From the NCBI GenBank assembly GCA_045560765.1, contig JBJKZD010000009.1, forward strand, positions 806,001 through 870,000: a DNA stretch of 64,000 nucleotides. Direction: 5' to 3'. The position numbers and the translations under genes are program-made. This DNA comes from UBA9926 sp913064795 (lineage in GTDB: Bacteria; Pseudomonadota; Gammaproteobacteria; Pseudomonadales; Azotimanducaceae). The notes under the pieces were generated by a model. The model saw only the letters and a program-made list of their open reading frames with translations. It did not search any database and was not told the origin of the DNA. This document shows positions 35,838 through 44,511 of this stretch, in pieces. Every line of letters begins with the position of its first letter. Positions within the stretch are counted from its first letter, which is position 1.

Positions 35838-36187
35838 GTTTCTGTTGGCTGAGCACCTGTCGGGATGTAATCGCCTTCAAAGCCAATTAGACGATCATCT
35901 TCAAAGACGACGATTAGCTCTTTTTTAATGATGGGTTGGTCGGGGTAAGCAACAGTGTAGATATAGTTCCATCGGTTGGGATCGAAAGCATCTTCAAGCA
36001 CTGGATTACCAAGGATGAACTGAATTTGACCTCTTGTCATGCCGGGCTTCAATTTATCAATCATCTCTTGAGAAACGATATTTCCCTGCTGGATTGTTAG
36101 TTTGTACACGCCTGGAAATTTAATCGACGAGCATGCACAGAGCGCCAAAGTTGTAAGCGTTAAAATGATGAGTTGAGGAATCTTCAA
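35834..36187 (-). CDS. bamE: Outer-membrane assembly lipoprotein BamE
   Basis: The 117-residue lipoprotein has a signal peptide with lipobox LALCAC (Cys about 19), then KFPGVYKLTIQQGNIVSQEMIDKLKPGMTRGQIQFILGNP, the hallmark of BamE (OmlA/SmpA). NRWNYIYTV and LIVVFEDDRL follow. It is a small subunit of the BAM complex that inserts beta-barrel proteins, including the TonB receptors in this window. It is divergent from fur, an arrangement also known as omlA-fur in Pseudomonas. Confidence 0.96.
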   Translation of the reverse strand: MKIPQLIILTLTTLALCACSSIKFPGVYKLTIQQGNIVSQEMIDKLKPGMTRGQIQFILGNPVLEDAFDPNRWNYIYTVAYPDQPIIKKELIVVFEDDRLIGFEGDYIPTGAQPTET

Positions 36188-36255
36188 AGGTCAGAGTCTC
36201 TGGCTGGTGGAAGCGGTTTAGGCGGTTCTAGGTCACGCCGAGAGGGATTGTAGCG

Positions 36256-36261
36256 TATAAT
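36256..36261 (+). promoter_or_regulatory. Putative -10 box of fur
   Basis: A perfect TATAAT lies 32 bases before the fur ATG. No good -35 hexamer is seen at the usual distance, and no clear Fur box is visible, so the assignment is tentative. Confidence 0.4.
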
Positions 36262-36293
36262 TTACTAAGTTCTAAGACTAACTGGCGAAGAGT

Positions 36294-36710
36294 ATGACAG
36301 CAGAGACCCAAGATTTAAAAGATGCTGGATTAAAAATCACCTTACCCAGGCTAAAAATCCTCAAGGCGTTAGAAACCTCTAAAGTGCGTCATGTCAGTGC
36401 TGAAGATGTGTATCGATTGTTGCTCGATAGTGGCGAGGAGATCGGCCTTGCGACGGTCTATCGAGTTTTAACCCAGTTCGAAGATGCAGGCCTCGTTACA
36501 AGGCACCACTTTGAAGGCGGGCATTCGGTTTTCGAGCTTTCCCCCGAGGCACACCATGATCATATTGTGTGTGTGAAGTGCGGCCGAGTGGAGGAATTTG
36601 CGGATCGTGAAATTGAAAAGCGGCAAGAAGCCATTGCTGAAGAAATGGGTTTCGAGCTTACAGACCACCAGCTGAATATGTTTGGGCTCTGCCCCGATTG
36701 TCGAGCTTAG
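36294..36710 (+). CDS. fur: Ferric uptake regulator Fur
   Basis: The 138-residue protein has a winged-helix DNA-binding domain (LKITLPRLKILKAL; HVSAEDVYRLL; GLATVYRVLTQFEDAGLV) and the metal-binding dimerisation domain AHHDHIVCVKCGRVEEF with a final GLCPDCRA. Both cysteine pairs of the structural zinc site are present. It represses iron-uptake genes with ferrous iron as corepressor. Its length is that of typical Fur, and it lies next to bamE and recN as in Pseudomonas. Confidence 0.97.
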   Translation: MTAETQDLKDAGLKITLPRLKILKALETSKVRHVSAEDVYRLLLDSGEEIGLATVYRVLTQFEDAGLVTRHHFEGGHSVFELSPEAHHDHIVCVKCGRVEEFADREIEKRQEAIAEEMGFELTDHQLNMFGLCPDCRA

Positions 36711-36732
36711 GGCGCCATTTTCTTGCCTATTA

Positions 36733-38385
36733 TCAAGTCTGGACGACGGACATCATTTCTTGGGCGTGTGCGAGTGACTTTTTCGTGATTTTCAGTCCCC
36801 CTACCATCCGGGCAATTTCACTGACTCGCTCTTCCTCATTGAGGGTCGTAACCTGTGAGGTTGACGCATTCTTCGTGACTTTAAGGTGGTGATGGCCCTG
36901 TGCAGCGACTTGTCCAAGATGCGTGACGCACAAAATTTGAGTATGTTGGCTGAGTCGCCTTAATAATTCCCCAACGGTTTGAGCAACCCCGCCGCCAATT
37001 CCGACGTCAACTTCGTCAAAGATCATTGTGCCAATGGCATTGGCTCCAAGGGTTGCGACCTGGATCGCTAAGCTGATCCGAGAGAGTTCTCCGCCTGAGG
37101 CAATTTTATTGAGCGCTTGCGCAGGTTGATCTGCCTGTGTGGCAATATGAAAGGCAATGGTTTCTAGGCCATGACGATTTGGATCAGTCGCTGGTGATAG
37201 CGCGATCACTAATTGCGCGGCGTTCATGCCCATCTGGTGAAGTAGATCGTTGACGGCACGCTCTAATTTGGGTTTGGCCTTTGCGCGCTTTTTTGAAAGT
37301 GTTTCTGCGGCTTTTTTCCATGCTGCGAGGGATGCTGCAATTTCGGCCTCAAGAGAGGCCGCCGAGGATTCCGAATCGAGCAAGGCCTCGAGTTCTGCCG
37401 ACAAGGTGCTTTGTAGATCAGTCAGCGCCTCTGGAGAGCAACGATGCTTTCGGCAAAGATCGTGGATCTCACCCAGACGCGATTCCACCCATCGAAGTCG
37501 CACAGGGTCGACGGCACTCGATTCTAAGATGCGGGTCAAATCTCGATGGGTTTCTTCGATTTGCACGATACTGCGGGACAGCTCTTGCAGTGGTGATTCG
37601 ATTCGAGGATCTTTCATTTTTGACAGGGTCAGGGCAGCGATTCTGAGTCGCTCTAAGCCGCCCTCAGCATTGTCATTGTCAACGAGACTCACAGCGGTTG
37701 ATCCTAGGGCGATATCCTCTTCGGCGTTCGCCAATACAACGAGTTCTTGGTCAAGTGACAGGGCCTCCTCAGGCTTGAGCTCGAGCTTGAGGAGCTCATC
37801 AAGTTGATACTCAAGGAAGCGCTGACGATCTAGACGTTCCTGCTGGGACGCCGAAAGGGCAACCAGCGCATCGCGCTGAGTCATCCATTTCTCGTACAGC
37901 GAAGTGACAGTCTGTGCATTGAGCTGCGCGTCAGCGAATTCGTCAAATAAGAGCCTTTGACCTTCTTTTTTGAGAAGGACTTGATGCTCATGTTGTGCGT
38001 GAATATCGATTAAGAGGGCGCCGAAGTCTTTGAGTTCCGCCAAAGTCACGGCTGTCCCATTAATGAAGGCGCGACTGGGTCCAGTCTTGCTGAGCGCTCG
38101 TCGAACAACGGCTTGGTCTTCAGAACGCTCAATCAGCTTACGATCAAGCCATGCGATGGCGGCAGGTGCAGCGCCCAGGTCAAAAACCGCACTGACCTCC
38201 GCTGTATTCGCTCCCCCACCGATGAGGTTTGATTCAGCTCTTTGGCCCATGATCAACGCCAATCCGTCGACCATAAGTGATTTACCAACACCGGTTTCGC
38301 CAGTGATGACGGACATACCCGAGTCCAAATCGATGTGAATCTCATCGACAATCGCAAGGTTCTTAATGGACAGATGATGCAACAT
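36733..38385 (-). CDS. recN: DNA repair protein RecN
   Basis: The 550-residue SMC-like ATPase has an N-terminal head with MLHHLSIKNLAIVDEIHIDLDSG and Walker A GETGVGKS (Val where Ala is usual), central coiled-coil segments rich in Glu, Leu and Lys, and a C-terminal head with LSRISLAIQVATL (signature) and TMIFDEVDVGIGGGVAQTVG (Walker B). RecN holds broken DNA ends for recombination. Its promoter region is shared with hrcA on the other strand; I do not see a clear LexA box there. Confidence 0.96.
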   Translation of the reverse strand: MLHHLSIKNLAIVDEIHIDLDSGMSVITGETGVGKSLMVDGLALIMGQRAESNLIGGGANTAEVSAVFDLGAAPAAIAWLDRKLIERSEDQAVVRRALSKTGPSRAFINGTAVTLAELKDFGALLIDIHAQHEHQVLLKKEGQRLLFDEFADAQLNAQTVTSLYEKWMTQRDALVALSASQQERLDRQRFLEYQLDELLKLELKPEEALSLDQELVVLANAEEDIALGSTAVSLVDNDNAEGGLERLRIAALTLSKMKDPRIESPLQELSRSIVQIEETHRDLTRILESSAVDPVRLRWVESRLGEIHDLCRKHRCSPEALTDLQSTLSAELEALLDSESSAASLEAEIAASLAAWKKAAETLSKKRAKAKPKLERAVNDLLHQMGMNAAQLVIALSPATDPNRHGLETIAFHIATQADQPAQALNKIASGGELSRISLAIQVATLGANAIGTMIFDEVDVGIGGGVAQTVGELLRRLSQHTQILCVTHLGQVAAQGHHHLKVTKNASTSQVTTLNEEERVSEIARMVGGLKITKKSLAHAQEMMSVVQT

Positions 38386-38484
38386 AGCGTGTTACCTTAT
38401 CGCAGTCCTTGGGTTTGGGAAATACTGTGATGGGTCTTGCCTGATCCGATGACTCTCTTGGGCGGGATAATGCTTTTTATGCGA

Positions 38485-38515
38485 GGCTTTAAACGCTATA
38501 TTCGAGTGTAAAGCC
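38485..38515 (+). promoter_or_regulatory. Inverted repeat before hrcA
   Basis: GGCTTTA (38485-38491) and TAAAGCC (38509-38515) form an inverted repeat with a 17-base centre, about 30 bases before the likely hrcA start. The right half includes GAGTGTAAA, faintly like the right half of CIRCE (GAGTGCTAA), but the left half does not match. It may be a degenerate operator or a leader hairpin. Confidence 0.3.
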
Positions 38516-38544
38516 GCATGCGTCTGCTGAAAAGGAAGCGTTTG

Positions 38545-39573
38545 ATGATTTCCGAGAAATCTCAAAAGTTACTACGAACGATCGTAGAAAATTATATCGA
38601 TGAAGGGCAGCCCGTGGCGTCTGCACGGCTCGCCGCATCAGCAGGACTTTCAATGAGTCCAGCATCAATTAGAAGTCTGATGGCTGACCTTGAGGAGCGA
38701 GGGTACCTTAAATCGCCCCATACCTCCGCCGGCCGCATTCCCACGGAGCAAGCCTATCGATTTTTTGTGGATTCTTTGATTCCAGCGGAACCTATTTCCT
38801 TTGATGACTTTGATCGACTTAAACGACAATTTGATCCGGATATGAATGCCGCCGAGTTGGTCCAGTCGGCATCAGGCTTGCTGTCTGAGATCACTCAGCT
38901 CGCAGGCCTAGTAACCGTCCCCAAACCGGGTCAACTCAAGTTAAAGCAAATTGAGTTTATTCCGCTTTCCGGTGGGAGAGTCCTTGCCATCTTGGTGCTC
39001 AATGACCATGAAGTTGAAAATCGAGTGATTCACGTCGAAGAACCGTATTCAGAAATTCAGCTCAAAGAAATTTCCAACTTTTTGAATGCCGAATTCACGG
39101 GAAAGAGTCTCACTCAGATTCGGTCAGAATTGATTCTCTCCATGCAGGGGGATCGAAAGAGAATGGATCAATTGATGCTTCGCACGCTTGAGATGGCAGA
39201 CCAGCTTTTTGAAACTCAGGCCAATGCAGATTTTGTTCTAGCAGGGCAGGAACACCTCCTCGAAGTCGATCAAACCCAGAGCCGACGCGATCTGCGCGGG
39301 TTATTTCAGGCCTTTTCGCTCAAGGGCGATATTCTTCATGTGCTCGACCGCTGTATGGAATCCGAGGGCATTAAGCTCTTTATTGGGCATGAGTCTGGCT
39401 ATGAACTGTTAGAAGACTGCAGTCTTGTGACGTCGCCCTACCAGGTCGCGGGTGAATGCGTCGGTGTTTTGGGCGTTATTGGACCAACGCGGATGGCGTA
39501 TAGTCGAATTATTCCAATTGTTGATGCCACCGCCAAGATGATGAGTGCGGTCATGGATGTCCCCCAACGGTAG
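38545..39573 (+). CDS. hrcA: Heat-inducible transcription repressor HrcA
   Basis: I start at ATG 38545 because AAGGAAG lies just upstream, giving 342 residues. The N-terminal winged helix reads KLLRTIVENYIDEGQPVASARLA, MSPASIRSLMADLEERGYL and PHTSAGRIPTEQAYRFFVDSL. The C-terminal GAF-like part includes GVLGVIGPTRMAYSRIIPIVD. HrcA binds CIRCE elements and represses chaperone genes, with GroEL as cofactor. It sits between recN and grpE; Pseudomonas lacks it in this order. No clear CIRCE is seen before hrcA, grpE or dnaK here. Confidence 0.95.
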   Translation: MISEKSQKLLRTIVENYIDEGQPVASARLAASAGLSMSPASIRSLMADLEERGYLKSPHTSAGRIPTEQAYRFFVDSLIPAEPISFDDFDRLKRQFDPDMNAAELVQSASGLLSEITQLAGLVTVPKPGQLKLKQIEFIPLSGGRVLAILVLNDHEVENRVIHVEEPYSEIQLKEISNFLNAEFTGKSLTQIRSELILSMQGDRKRMDQLMLRTLEMADQLFETQANADFVLAGQEHLLEVDQTQSRRDLRGLFQAFSLKGDILHVLDRCMESEGIKLFIGHESGYELLEDCSLVTSPYQVAGECVGVLGVIGPTRMAYSRIIPIVDATAKMMSAVMDVPQR

Positions 39574-39623
39574 ATTCGTTTTTCAGGCGAAACGCTAAGA
39601 TTGCCAAAAATCGACGTCTTACT

Positions 39624-39651
39624 CTTGAATTCAGTGTAAATAGCCCCATAT
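39624..39651 (+). promoter_or_regulatory. Sigma-32 (heat-shock) promoter of grpE
   Basis: CTTGAA (39624-39629) and CCCCATAT (39644-39651), separated by 14 bases, match the RpoH consensus CTTGAAA-N11-15-CCCCATNT closely. It lies about 30 bases before the grpE ATG, so heat induction of grpE and perhaps dnaK is expected. Confidence 0.85.
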
Positions 39652-39681
39652 GCCTTTCTACGTTGGTAGGAATGTAGACCC

Positions 39682-40281
39682 ATGACGAATGAGAACGATG
39701 ATTCTGATGCGAAATTAGAGGAATCGGCATCCGCGCAGACTGAGGATGCCAATGAATCGAACCCACCAGAAAGCGATGAGCAGGAGGCTGTGCAACCCTC
39801 TGAAGAGGCGGGTGACGCGCTAGAGATTGCGCTCGCTGAAGCAGAAAAATTTCGGGATTTGGCGCTGAGGTCCGAAGCGGAAATGCAGAACCTCCGAAAA
39901 CGATCGGAGCGGGATGTGCAAAACGCGCACAAATTTGGGGTTGAGCGACTGGTTCAAAACTTATTGCCTGTTATGGACAGTCTTGAAAAAGCGATTGAGA
40001 CAAGCGAGCAAGCACAAACGCCTGAAGACGATCCTCAACTTGAGGGCCTGCGGCTATGCTTGAAACTTTTTTCAGAAGTTTTGGAAAAAGAGGGCATTGT
40101 CGTCGTCGACCCTCTGGGAACGCCTTTTGACCCGAATCTTCATGAAGCCTTGTCGTTGATTGAAAATCCCGACCTCGAGCCGAATTCAGTCATGGCGGTA
40201 ATTCAGAAGGGATACCAATTGCACGAGCGGTTGGTGAGGCCAGCAATGGTCATGGTTTCAAAAGCACCTGAAGGCGCTTGA
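39682..40281 (+). CDS. grpE: Nucleotide exchange factor GrpE
   Basis: The 199-residue protein has an acidic, low-complexity N terminus (residues 1-50), a long helix with ALRSEAEMQNLRKRSERDVQNAHKFGVERLVQNLLPVMDSLEKAI and the C-terminal beta wing with GTPFDPNLHEALS and VIQKGYQLHERLVRPAMVMVSK. It releases ADP from DnaK. It is driven by the heat-shock promoter immediately upstream; dnaK follows 120 bases downstream. Confidence 0.97.
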   Translation: MTNENDDSDAKLEESASAQTEDANESNPPESDEQEAVQPSEEAGDALEIALAEAEKFRDLALRSEAEMQNLRKRSERDVQNAHKFGVERLVQNLLPVMDSLEKAIETSEQAQTPEDDPQLEGLRLCLKLFSEVLEKEGIVVVDPLGTPFDPNLHEALSLIENPDLEPNSVMAVIQKGYQLHERLVRPAMVMVSKAPEGA

Positions 40282-40401
40282 ATTAACGATGGATGACCTT
40301 ACATAGCAACAGCTGATGCAACACGATCTGACATAAGAAGATCTGACCTAAATAGAAGTAATAGTTAAGGGATTGAGTCCCAAAGGAAGCGGAGAAAAAT
40401 C

Positions 40402-42324
40402 ATGGCGAAAATTATTGGAATTGACCTAGGAACCACTAACTCTTGCGTCGCTGTAATGGACGGCGGGGCTACGAAGATTATTGAAAATTCCGAAGGCGAT
40501 CGCACAACACCTTCTATTGTCGCCTATACCCAGGACGATGAGACCTTAGTGGGACAATCCGCCAAGCGCCAAGCGGTGACGAATCCGAACGATACTTTGT
40601 TCGCGATTAAGCGATTGATAGGTCGGCAGTTTGAAGACGATGTAGTCCAACGAGACATCAAGATGGTGCCCTACGAGATCGTCAAGGCTGATAATGGCGA
40701 TGCTTGGGTCAAGGTTAAAGACGATCGTCTTGCCCCGCCCCAAGTCTCTGCTCAAGTCTTGAGTAAAATGAAAAAGACGGCAGAAGACTTTTTGGGCGAA
40801 GAAATTAAAGAAGCGGTGATTACCGTCCCGGCATATTTCAACGACTCTCAACGTCAAGCCACAAAAGATGCTGGCCGAATCGCGGGCCTCGATGTCAAGC
40901 GCATTATTAACGAGCCCACTGCGGCGGCGCTGGCGTACGGCATGGATAAGGCTCAAGGCGACTCGACCATTGCTGTCTACGACCTGGGCGGCGGTACTTT
41001 TGATATCTCCGTAATTGAAATTGCTGACGTGGATGGTGAAAAGCAGTTTGAAGTGCTTTCAACCAATGGAGACACCTTCCTTGGCGGTGAAGATTTTGAT
41101 ATGCGGATCATTGACTATTTGGTCGAAGAGTTTCAAAAAGACCAGGGTATGGATCTGAGCAAGGACTCACTGGCGCTTCAAAGACTCAAAGAAGCGGCCG
41201 AAAAAGCGAAGATCGAACTGTCGAGCTCTAGCCAAACAGAAATCAACCTGCCCTACGTGACGGCAGATGCGACGGGCCCGAAGCACCTCGTGATGAAGAT
41301 TACCCAAAGCAAATTAGAGTCCCTCGTAGAGGATTTGGTTGATCGAACCTTAGAACCGCTTCGGGTTGCCCTCAAAGATGCGGACATGTCGATCAATGAA
41401 ATTGACGACATTATTTTGGTGGGTGGACAAACGCGCATGCCGTTGGTCCAAAAGAAGGTGAAGGAGTTCTTTGGTAAAGATGCTCGCAAGGACATCAACC
41501 CGGATGAGGCGGTCGCCATGGGTGCATCGATCCAAGCTGCAGTACTTGCTGGCGATGTTAAAGATGTACTGTTGCTTGATGTGACACCGTTATCCCTGGG
41601 CATCGAGACCATGGGTGGTGTGATGAGCCCGCTGATCGAAAAAAACACAACTATCCCAACTCGCAAGTCGCAAGTGTTTTCCACCGCTGACGATAACCAG
41701 CCCGCGGTGACGATTCATGTTTTGCAGGGGGAGCGTAAGCAAGCCGGACAAAATAAATCGCTCGGTCGCTTTGATTTGTCAGATATTCCGCCAGCGCCCA
41801 GAGGCACGCCTCAGATCGAAGTCAGTTTTGACTTGGACGCCAATGGCATCTTGAACGTCTCCGCTAAAGACAAAGCGACCGGAAAAGAACAGTCGATTGT
41901 TATCAAAGCCAGCAGTGGATTGTCGGATGAAGAAGTCGAAAACATGGTGAGAGATGCTGAAGCTCATGCTGAAGACGATCAAAAATTCGAAGCGTTGGTG
42001 ACCGCTCGCAACACCGCCGATGGCATGATCCACGCTACGAGGAAAACCCTCGAAGAAGCAGGCTCAGAAGCGACGGACGAAGAGCGACAAGAAATCGAAA
42101 CCGCGATCGGTGACCTTGAGGGGGCGCTTCAGCAGAGCGACCTCGAAGACATTGATGCTAAGACTCAGAAACTGACGGAAGTCTCTCAAGGGCTGGCTCA
42201 AAAAATGTACGCCAAACAGGCCGAAGCGGGGCAGCAAGAAGGCGCACCGGGAGAACCGGAAGCTGACTCAGGTCATGAAGATGCGGTCGATGCTGAATTT
42301 GAAGAAGTTAAAGACGATAAGTAG
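40402..42324 (+). CDS. dnaK: Chaperone DnaK (Hsp70)
   Basis: The 640-residue protein is full length: IIGIDLGTTNSCVAVMDGG, AVITVPAYFNDSQRQATKDAG, VYDLGGGTFDISVIEI, IILVGGQTRMPLVQKKV, DVTPLSLGIETMGG of the linker/substrate domain, and an acidic C-terminal tail ending AEFEEVKDDK. It folds and refolds proteins using ATP with DnaJ and GrpE. GGAAGCGGAG precedes the ATG. Confidence 0.98.
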   Translation: MAKIIGIDLGTTNSCVAVMDGGATKIIENSEGDRTTPSIVAYTQDDETLVGQSAKRQAVTNPNDTLFAIKRLIGRQFEDDVVQRDIKMVPYEIVKADNGDAWVKVKDDRLAPPQVSAQVLSKMKKTAEDFLGEEIKEAVITVPAYFNDSQRQATKDAGRIAGLDVKRIINEPTAAALAYGMDKAQGDSTIAVYDLGGGTFDISVIEIADVDGEKQFEVLSTNGDTFLGGEDFDMRIIDYLVEEFQKDQGMDLSKDSLALQRLKEAAEKAKIELSSSSQTEINLPYVTADATGPKHLVMKITQSKLESLVEDLVDRTLEPLRVALKDADMSINEIDDIILVGGQTRMPLVQKKVKEFFGKDARKDINPDEAVAMGASIQAAVLAGDVKDVLLLDVTPLSLGIETMGGVMSPLIEKNTTIPTRKSQVFSTADDNQPAVTIHVLQGERKQAGQNKSLGRFDLSDIPPAPRGTPQIEVSFDLDANGILNVSAKDKATGKEQSIVIKASSGLSDEEVENMVRDAEAHAEDDQKFEALVTARNTADGMIHATRKTLEEAGSEATDEERQEIETAIGDLEGALQQSDLEDIDAKTQKLTEVSQGLAQKMYAKQAEAGQQEGAPGEPEADSGHEDAVDAEFEEVKDDK

Positions 42325-42372
42325 ACTTAGGCTCGATTTTTTCATTCTTCTCTTGGCTCAGGCGCATTGGTT

Positions 42373-43494
42373 ATGTCTAAACGTGATTATTATGAGGTTT
42401 TGGGCGTTGCTCAAAGCGCCTCAGAGCAGGAAATAAAAAAGGCCTATCGCCGACTGGCGATGAAGTATCATCCCGACCGTAACGAAGGGGACGCGGCCGC
42501 CGAAGAGAAATTTAAAGAGGCCAGCGAAGCGGCAGAAATACTGCTCGATGGTCAAAAGCGAGGAACCTACGATCAATTTGGACACGCGGCCTTTGAGGGC
42601 GGCGGCGGTGGCGGTGGCTTTAGCAACGGCGGCAGCTTTGGTTCCATTTTTGAGGATGTGTTCGGGGATATTTTCAGCGGTGGTCGCGGTCAGAGTCAGG
42701 TCCATCGCGGCTCGGACCTTAAATACATTCTGGATATTTCCCTAGAAGAAGCGGTTAGGGGTACGAACCCAAAGATAAAAATCCCAACGCTCGTTGAGTG
42801 TATGTCCTGCCTAGGATCGGGCGCAAAGTCGGGGACCAAGCCAATGGACTGCGTGCAGTGCGGTGGCTCGGGACAAATCACCGCTCGTCAAGGGTTCTTT
42901 TCGCTGCAACAGACCTGCCCGCGATGTCGAGGTAAGGGCCAGGTAATCACTGACCCGTGTCAGCCCTGCCGAGGGCAGGGCAGGGTTGAAGAAAAGAAGA
43001 CCCTTTCAGTCAAAGTACCACCTGGAGTTGATACCGGTGACCGGATTCGTTTGTCTGGGCAGGGAGAGGCTGGCGTTAATGGAGGGCCTGCGGGGGATTT
43101 GTATGTTCAAATGAACGTGCAAGAGCACCCGATCTTCTCGAGAGAAGGGCCAGACCTCTACTGTGAAGTACCGATCAGTTTTGTCAGCGCAGCACTGGGT
43201 GAACAGCTCGAAGTGCCGACCCTTGAAGGCAAAGTGAGTTTAAAAGTGCCCCCAGAAACCCAGACTGGAAAACTATTCCGGCTTAAAGGGAAGGGGGTCG
43301 ATATGTCTCAGATTAGAGGCGGCGGCCTAGGGGATCTTTATTGTAAAATCGTTGTGGAGACACCGGTTAAACTCAGCGACCGCCAAAAAGCGTTGTTACG
43401 AGAGTTCGACGGTGAACAAGAAGCGTCACAATCGCCCAAGCAAGCCCACTGGTTAAATGGGGTTAAACGATTCATCGATGCCTTGAGAGATTAG
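42373..43494 (+). CDS. dnaJ: Chaperone DnaJ (Hsp40)
   Basis: From ATG 42373 the protein has 373 residues: J domain with the HPD motif (KKAYRRLAMKYHPDRN), a Gly/Phe-rich segment (about 75-95), four zinc repeats (CMSCLGSG, CVQCGGSG, CPRCRGKG, CQPCRGQG) and a C-terminal substrate domain. It stimulates DnaK ATPase. It follows dnaK by about 48 bases, so the pair is likely one transcript. Confidence 0.97.
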   Translation: MSKRDYYEVLGVAQSASEQEIKKAYRRLAMKYHPDRNEGDAAAEEKFKEASEAAEILLDGQKRGTYDQFGHAAFEGGGGGGGFSNGGSFGSIFEDVFGDIFSGGRGQSQVHRGSDLKYILDISLEEAVRGTNPKIKIPTLVECMSCLGSGAKSGTKPMDCVQCGGSGQITARQGFFSLQQTCPRCRGKGQVITDPCQPCRGQGRVEEKKTLSVKVPPGVDTGDRIRLSGQGEAGVNGGPAGDLYVQMNVQEHPIFSREGPDLYCEVPISFVSAALGEQLEVPTLEGKVSLKVPPETQTGKLFRLKGKGVDMSQIRGGGLGDLYCKIVVETPVKLSDRQKALLREFDGEQEASQSPKQAHWLNGVKRFIDALRD

Positions 43495-43534
43495 TGGTGG
43501 GGCCTACCATGGCCTCAAACCTTTGGAGAAGCGC

Positions 43535-44362
43535 ATGGATGTCAGAATCGCAATCGCGGGAGTCGGCGGAAAGATGGGCCGAACGCTCATCGAGCAAATC
43601 GCTGTCAGCGAGGGACTGGCCCTGGTTGGCGGCATTGAGCAACGAGGGTCGTTTCTTATCGGTAGGAAACTCTCTGAATTGAGCCAGTCTTCAAAGGTTT
43701 CAGGGCCGATTTCAGACAGTATCGAGGGTTTGCCAGAATTTGACGTGCTGATTGATTTTTCGACCCCTGACGCAAGTCTTCAGCGTCTCTCTGAGTGCGT
43801 CGAAATCAATAAGTCGGTTGTGGTTGGGACGACGGGGTTCGGTGAGGATCAAATGCTCCGGGTTCAATCGGCGGCGCAAAAGATAGCTGTCGTGCACGCG
43901 CACAATTATTCTGTGGGATTAACGCTGCTTCTGGATTTGGTTGAGCGCGCGAGCACGAGCTTTGGAAGCGAAGCGGACGTCGAAATCATCGAAATGCACC
44001 ATAATCAAAAAGTCGATGCGCCTTCAGGCACAGCTTATGCGCTGCTTGAGTCCGTCAAAGCGGGCCAGGCGCAGCCGCAGGTTGTGCACGGTCGTCAAGG
44101 ATTGGTGGGTCAGCGCCAGGAGGGGGAGATCGGTTTGCACGCAGTCCGAGGCGGCGATGTCGTCGGCGAACACCATGTGATATTCGCGATGGCTGGCGAG
44201 CGAATTGAATTGACCCACAGAGCGCATAGCCGCCGCAACTTTGCCGAGGGCGCTCTGAGAGCCTGCAGGTGGGTCTGCCAGCAATCGTCGCCAGGTTTGT
44301 TCGATATGCGAGATGTCCTAGGAATGCGTGATCAAGCATCAAGCGTTTCCCAAGGAAAGTAG
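43535..44362 (+). CDS. dapB: 4-hydroxy-tetrahydrodipicolinate reductase
   Basis: From ATG 43535 the enzyme has 275 residues. The cofactor loop is VGGKMGRTL (in most DapB the motif is GAxGRMG), the substrate site is EMHHNQKVDAPSGTA, and the C terminus has THRAHSRRNFAEGALRA. It makes tetrahydrodipicolinate for lysine and peptidoglycan. An upstream TTG at 43523 would add four residues. Position between dnaJ and carA is as in Pseudomonas. Confidence 0.96.
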   Translation: MDVRIAIAGVGGKMGRTLIEQIAVSEGLALVGGIEQRGSFLIGRKLSELSQSSKVSGPISDSIEGLPEFDVLIDFSTPDASLQRLSECVEINKSVVVGTTGFGEDQMLRVQSAAQKIAVVHAHNYSVGLTLLLDLVERASTSFGSEADVEIIEMHHNQKVDAPSGTAYALLESVKAGQAQPQVVHGRQGLVGQRQEGEIGLHAVRGGDVVGEHHVIFAMAGERIELTHRAHSRRNFAEGALRACRWVCQQSSPGLFDMRDVLGMRDQASSVSQGK

Positions 44363-44448
44363 GGCTGCGATTGCAGATATTGCTGGCATCAAGGTCGCCT
44401 CTCAATTAGAATGCGCGCTTAAGATGACGACTTAAAAACCTTCAAGAA

Positions 44449-44481
44449 AGCGAGAATGGATTGCCCTTCTCGCTTTTTTTT
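44449..44481 (+). terminator. Terminator hairpin between dapB and carA
   Basis: AGCGAGAA pairs with TTCTCGCT and is followed by eight T residues ending about 30 bases before the carA start codon. It could simply end the dapB transcript or act as an attenuator in a carAB leader. Confidence 0.85.
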
Positions 44482-44511
44482 GGGCCATAAATCTAGGGTG
44501 GGAGATTTAAT

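Noticed and set aside
37250..37807. Plus-strand Ser/Arg-rich frame inside recN
   Set aside because: Antisense of the recN coiled-coil region.
38386..38544. LexA box for recN or CIRCE for hrcA
   Set aside because: No CTGT-N8-ACAG and no TTAGCACTC-N9-GAGTGCTAA arrangement is present.
44411..44434. Tiny leader peptides (ATG CGC GCT TAA and ATG ACG ACT TAA) before carA
   Set aside because: Three-codon frames of this kind are too common by chance to claim a leader peptide.
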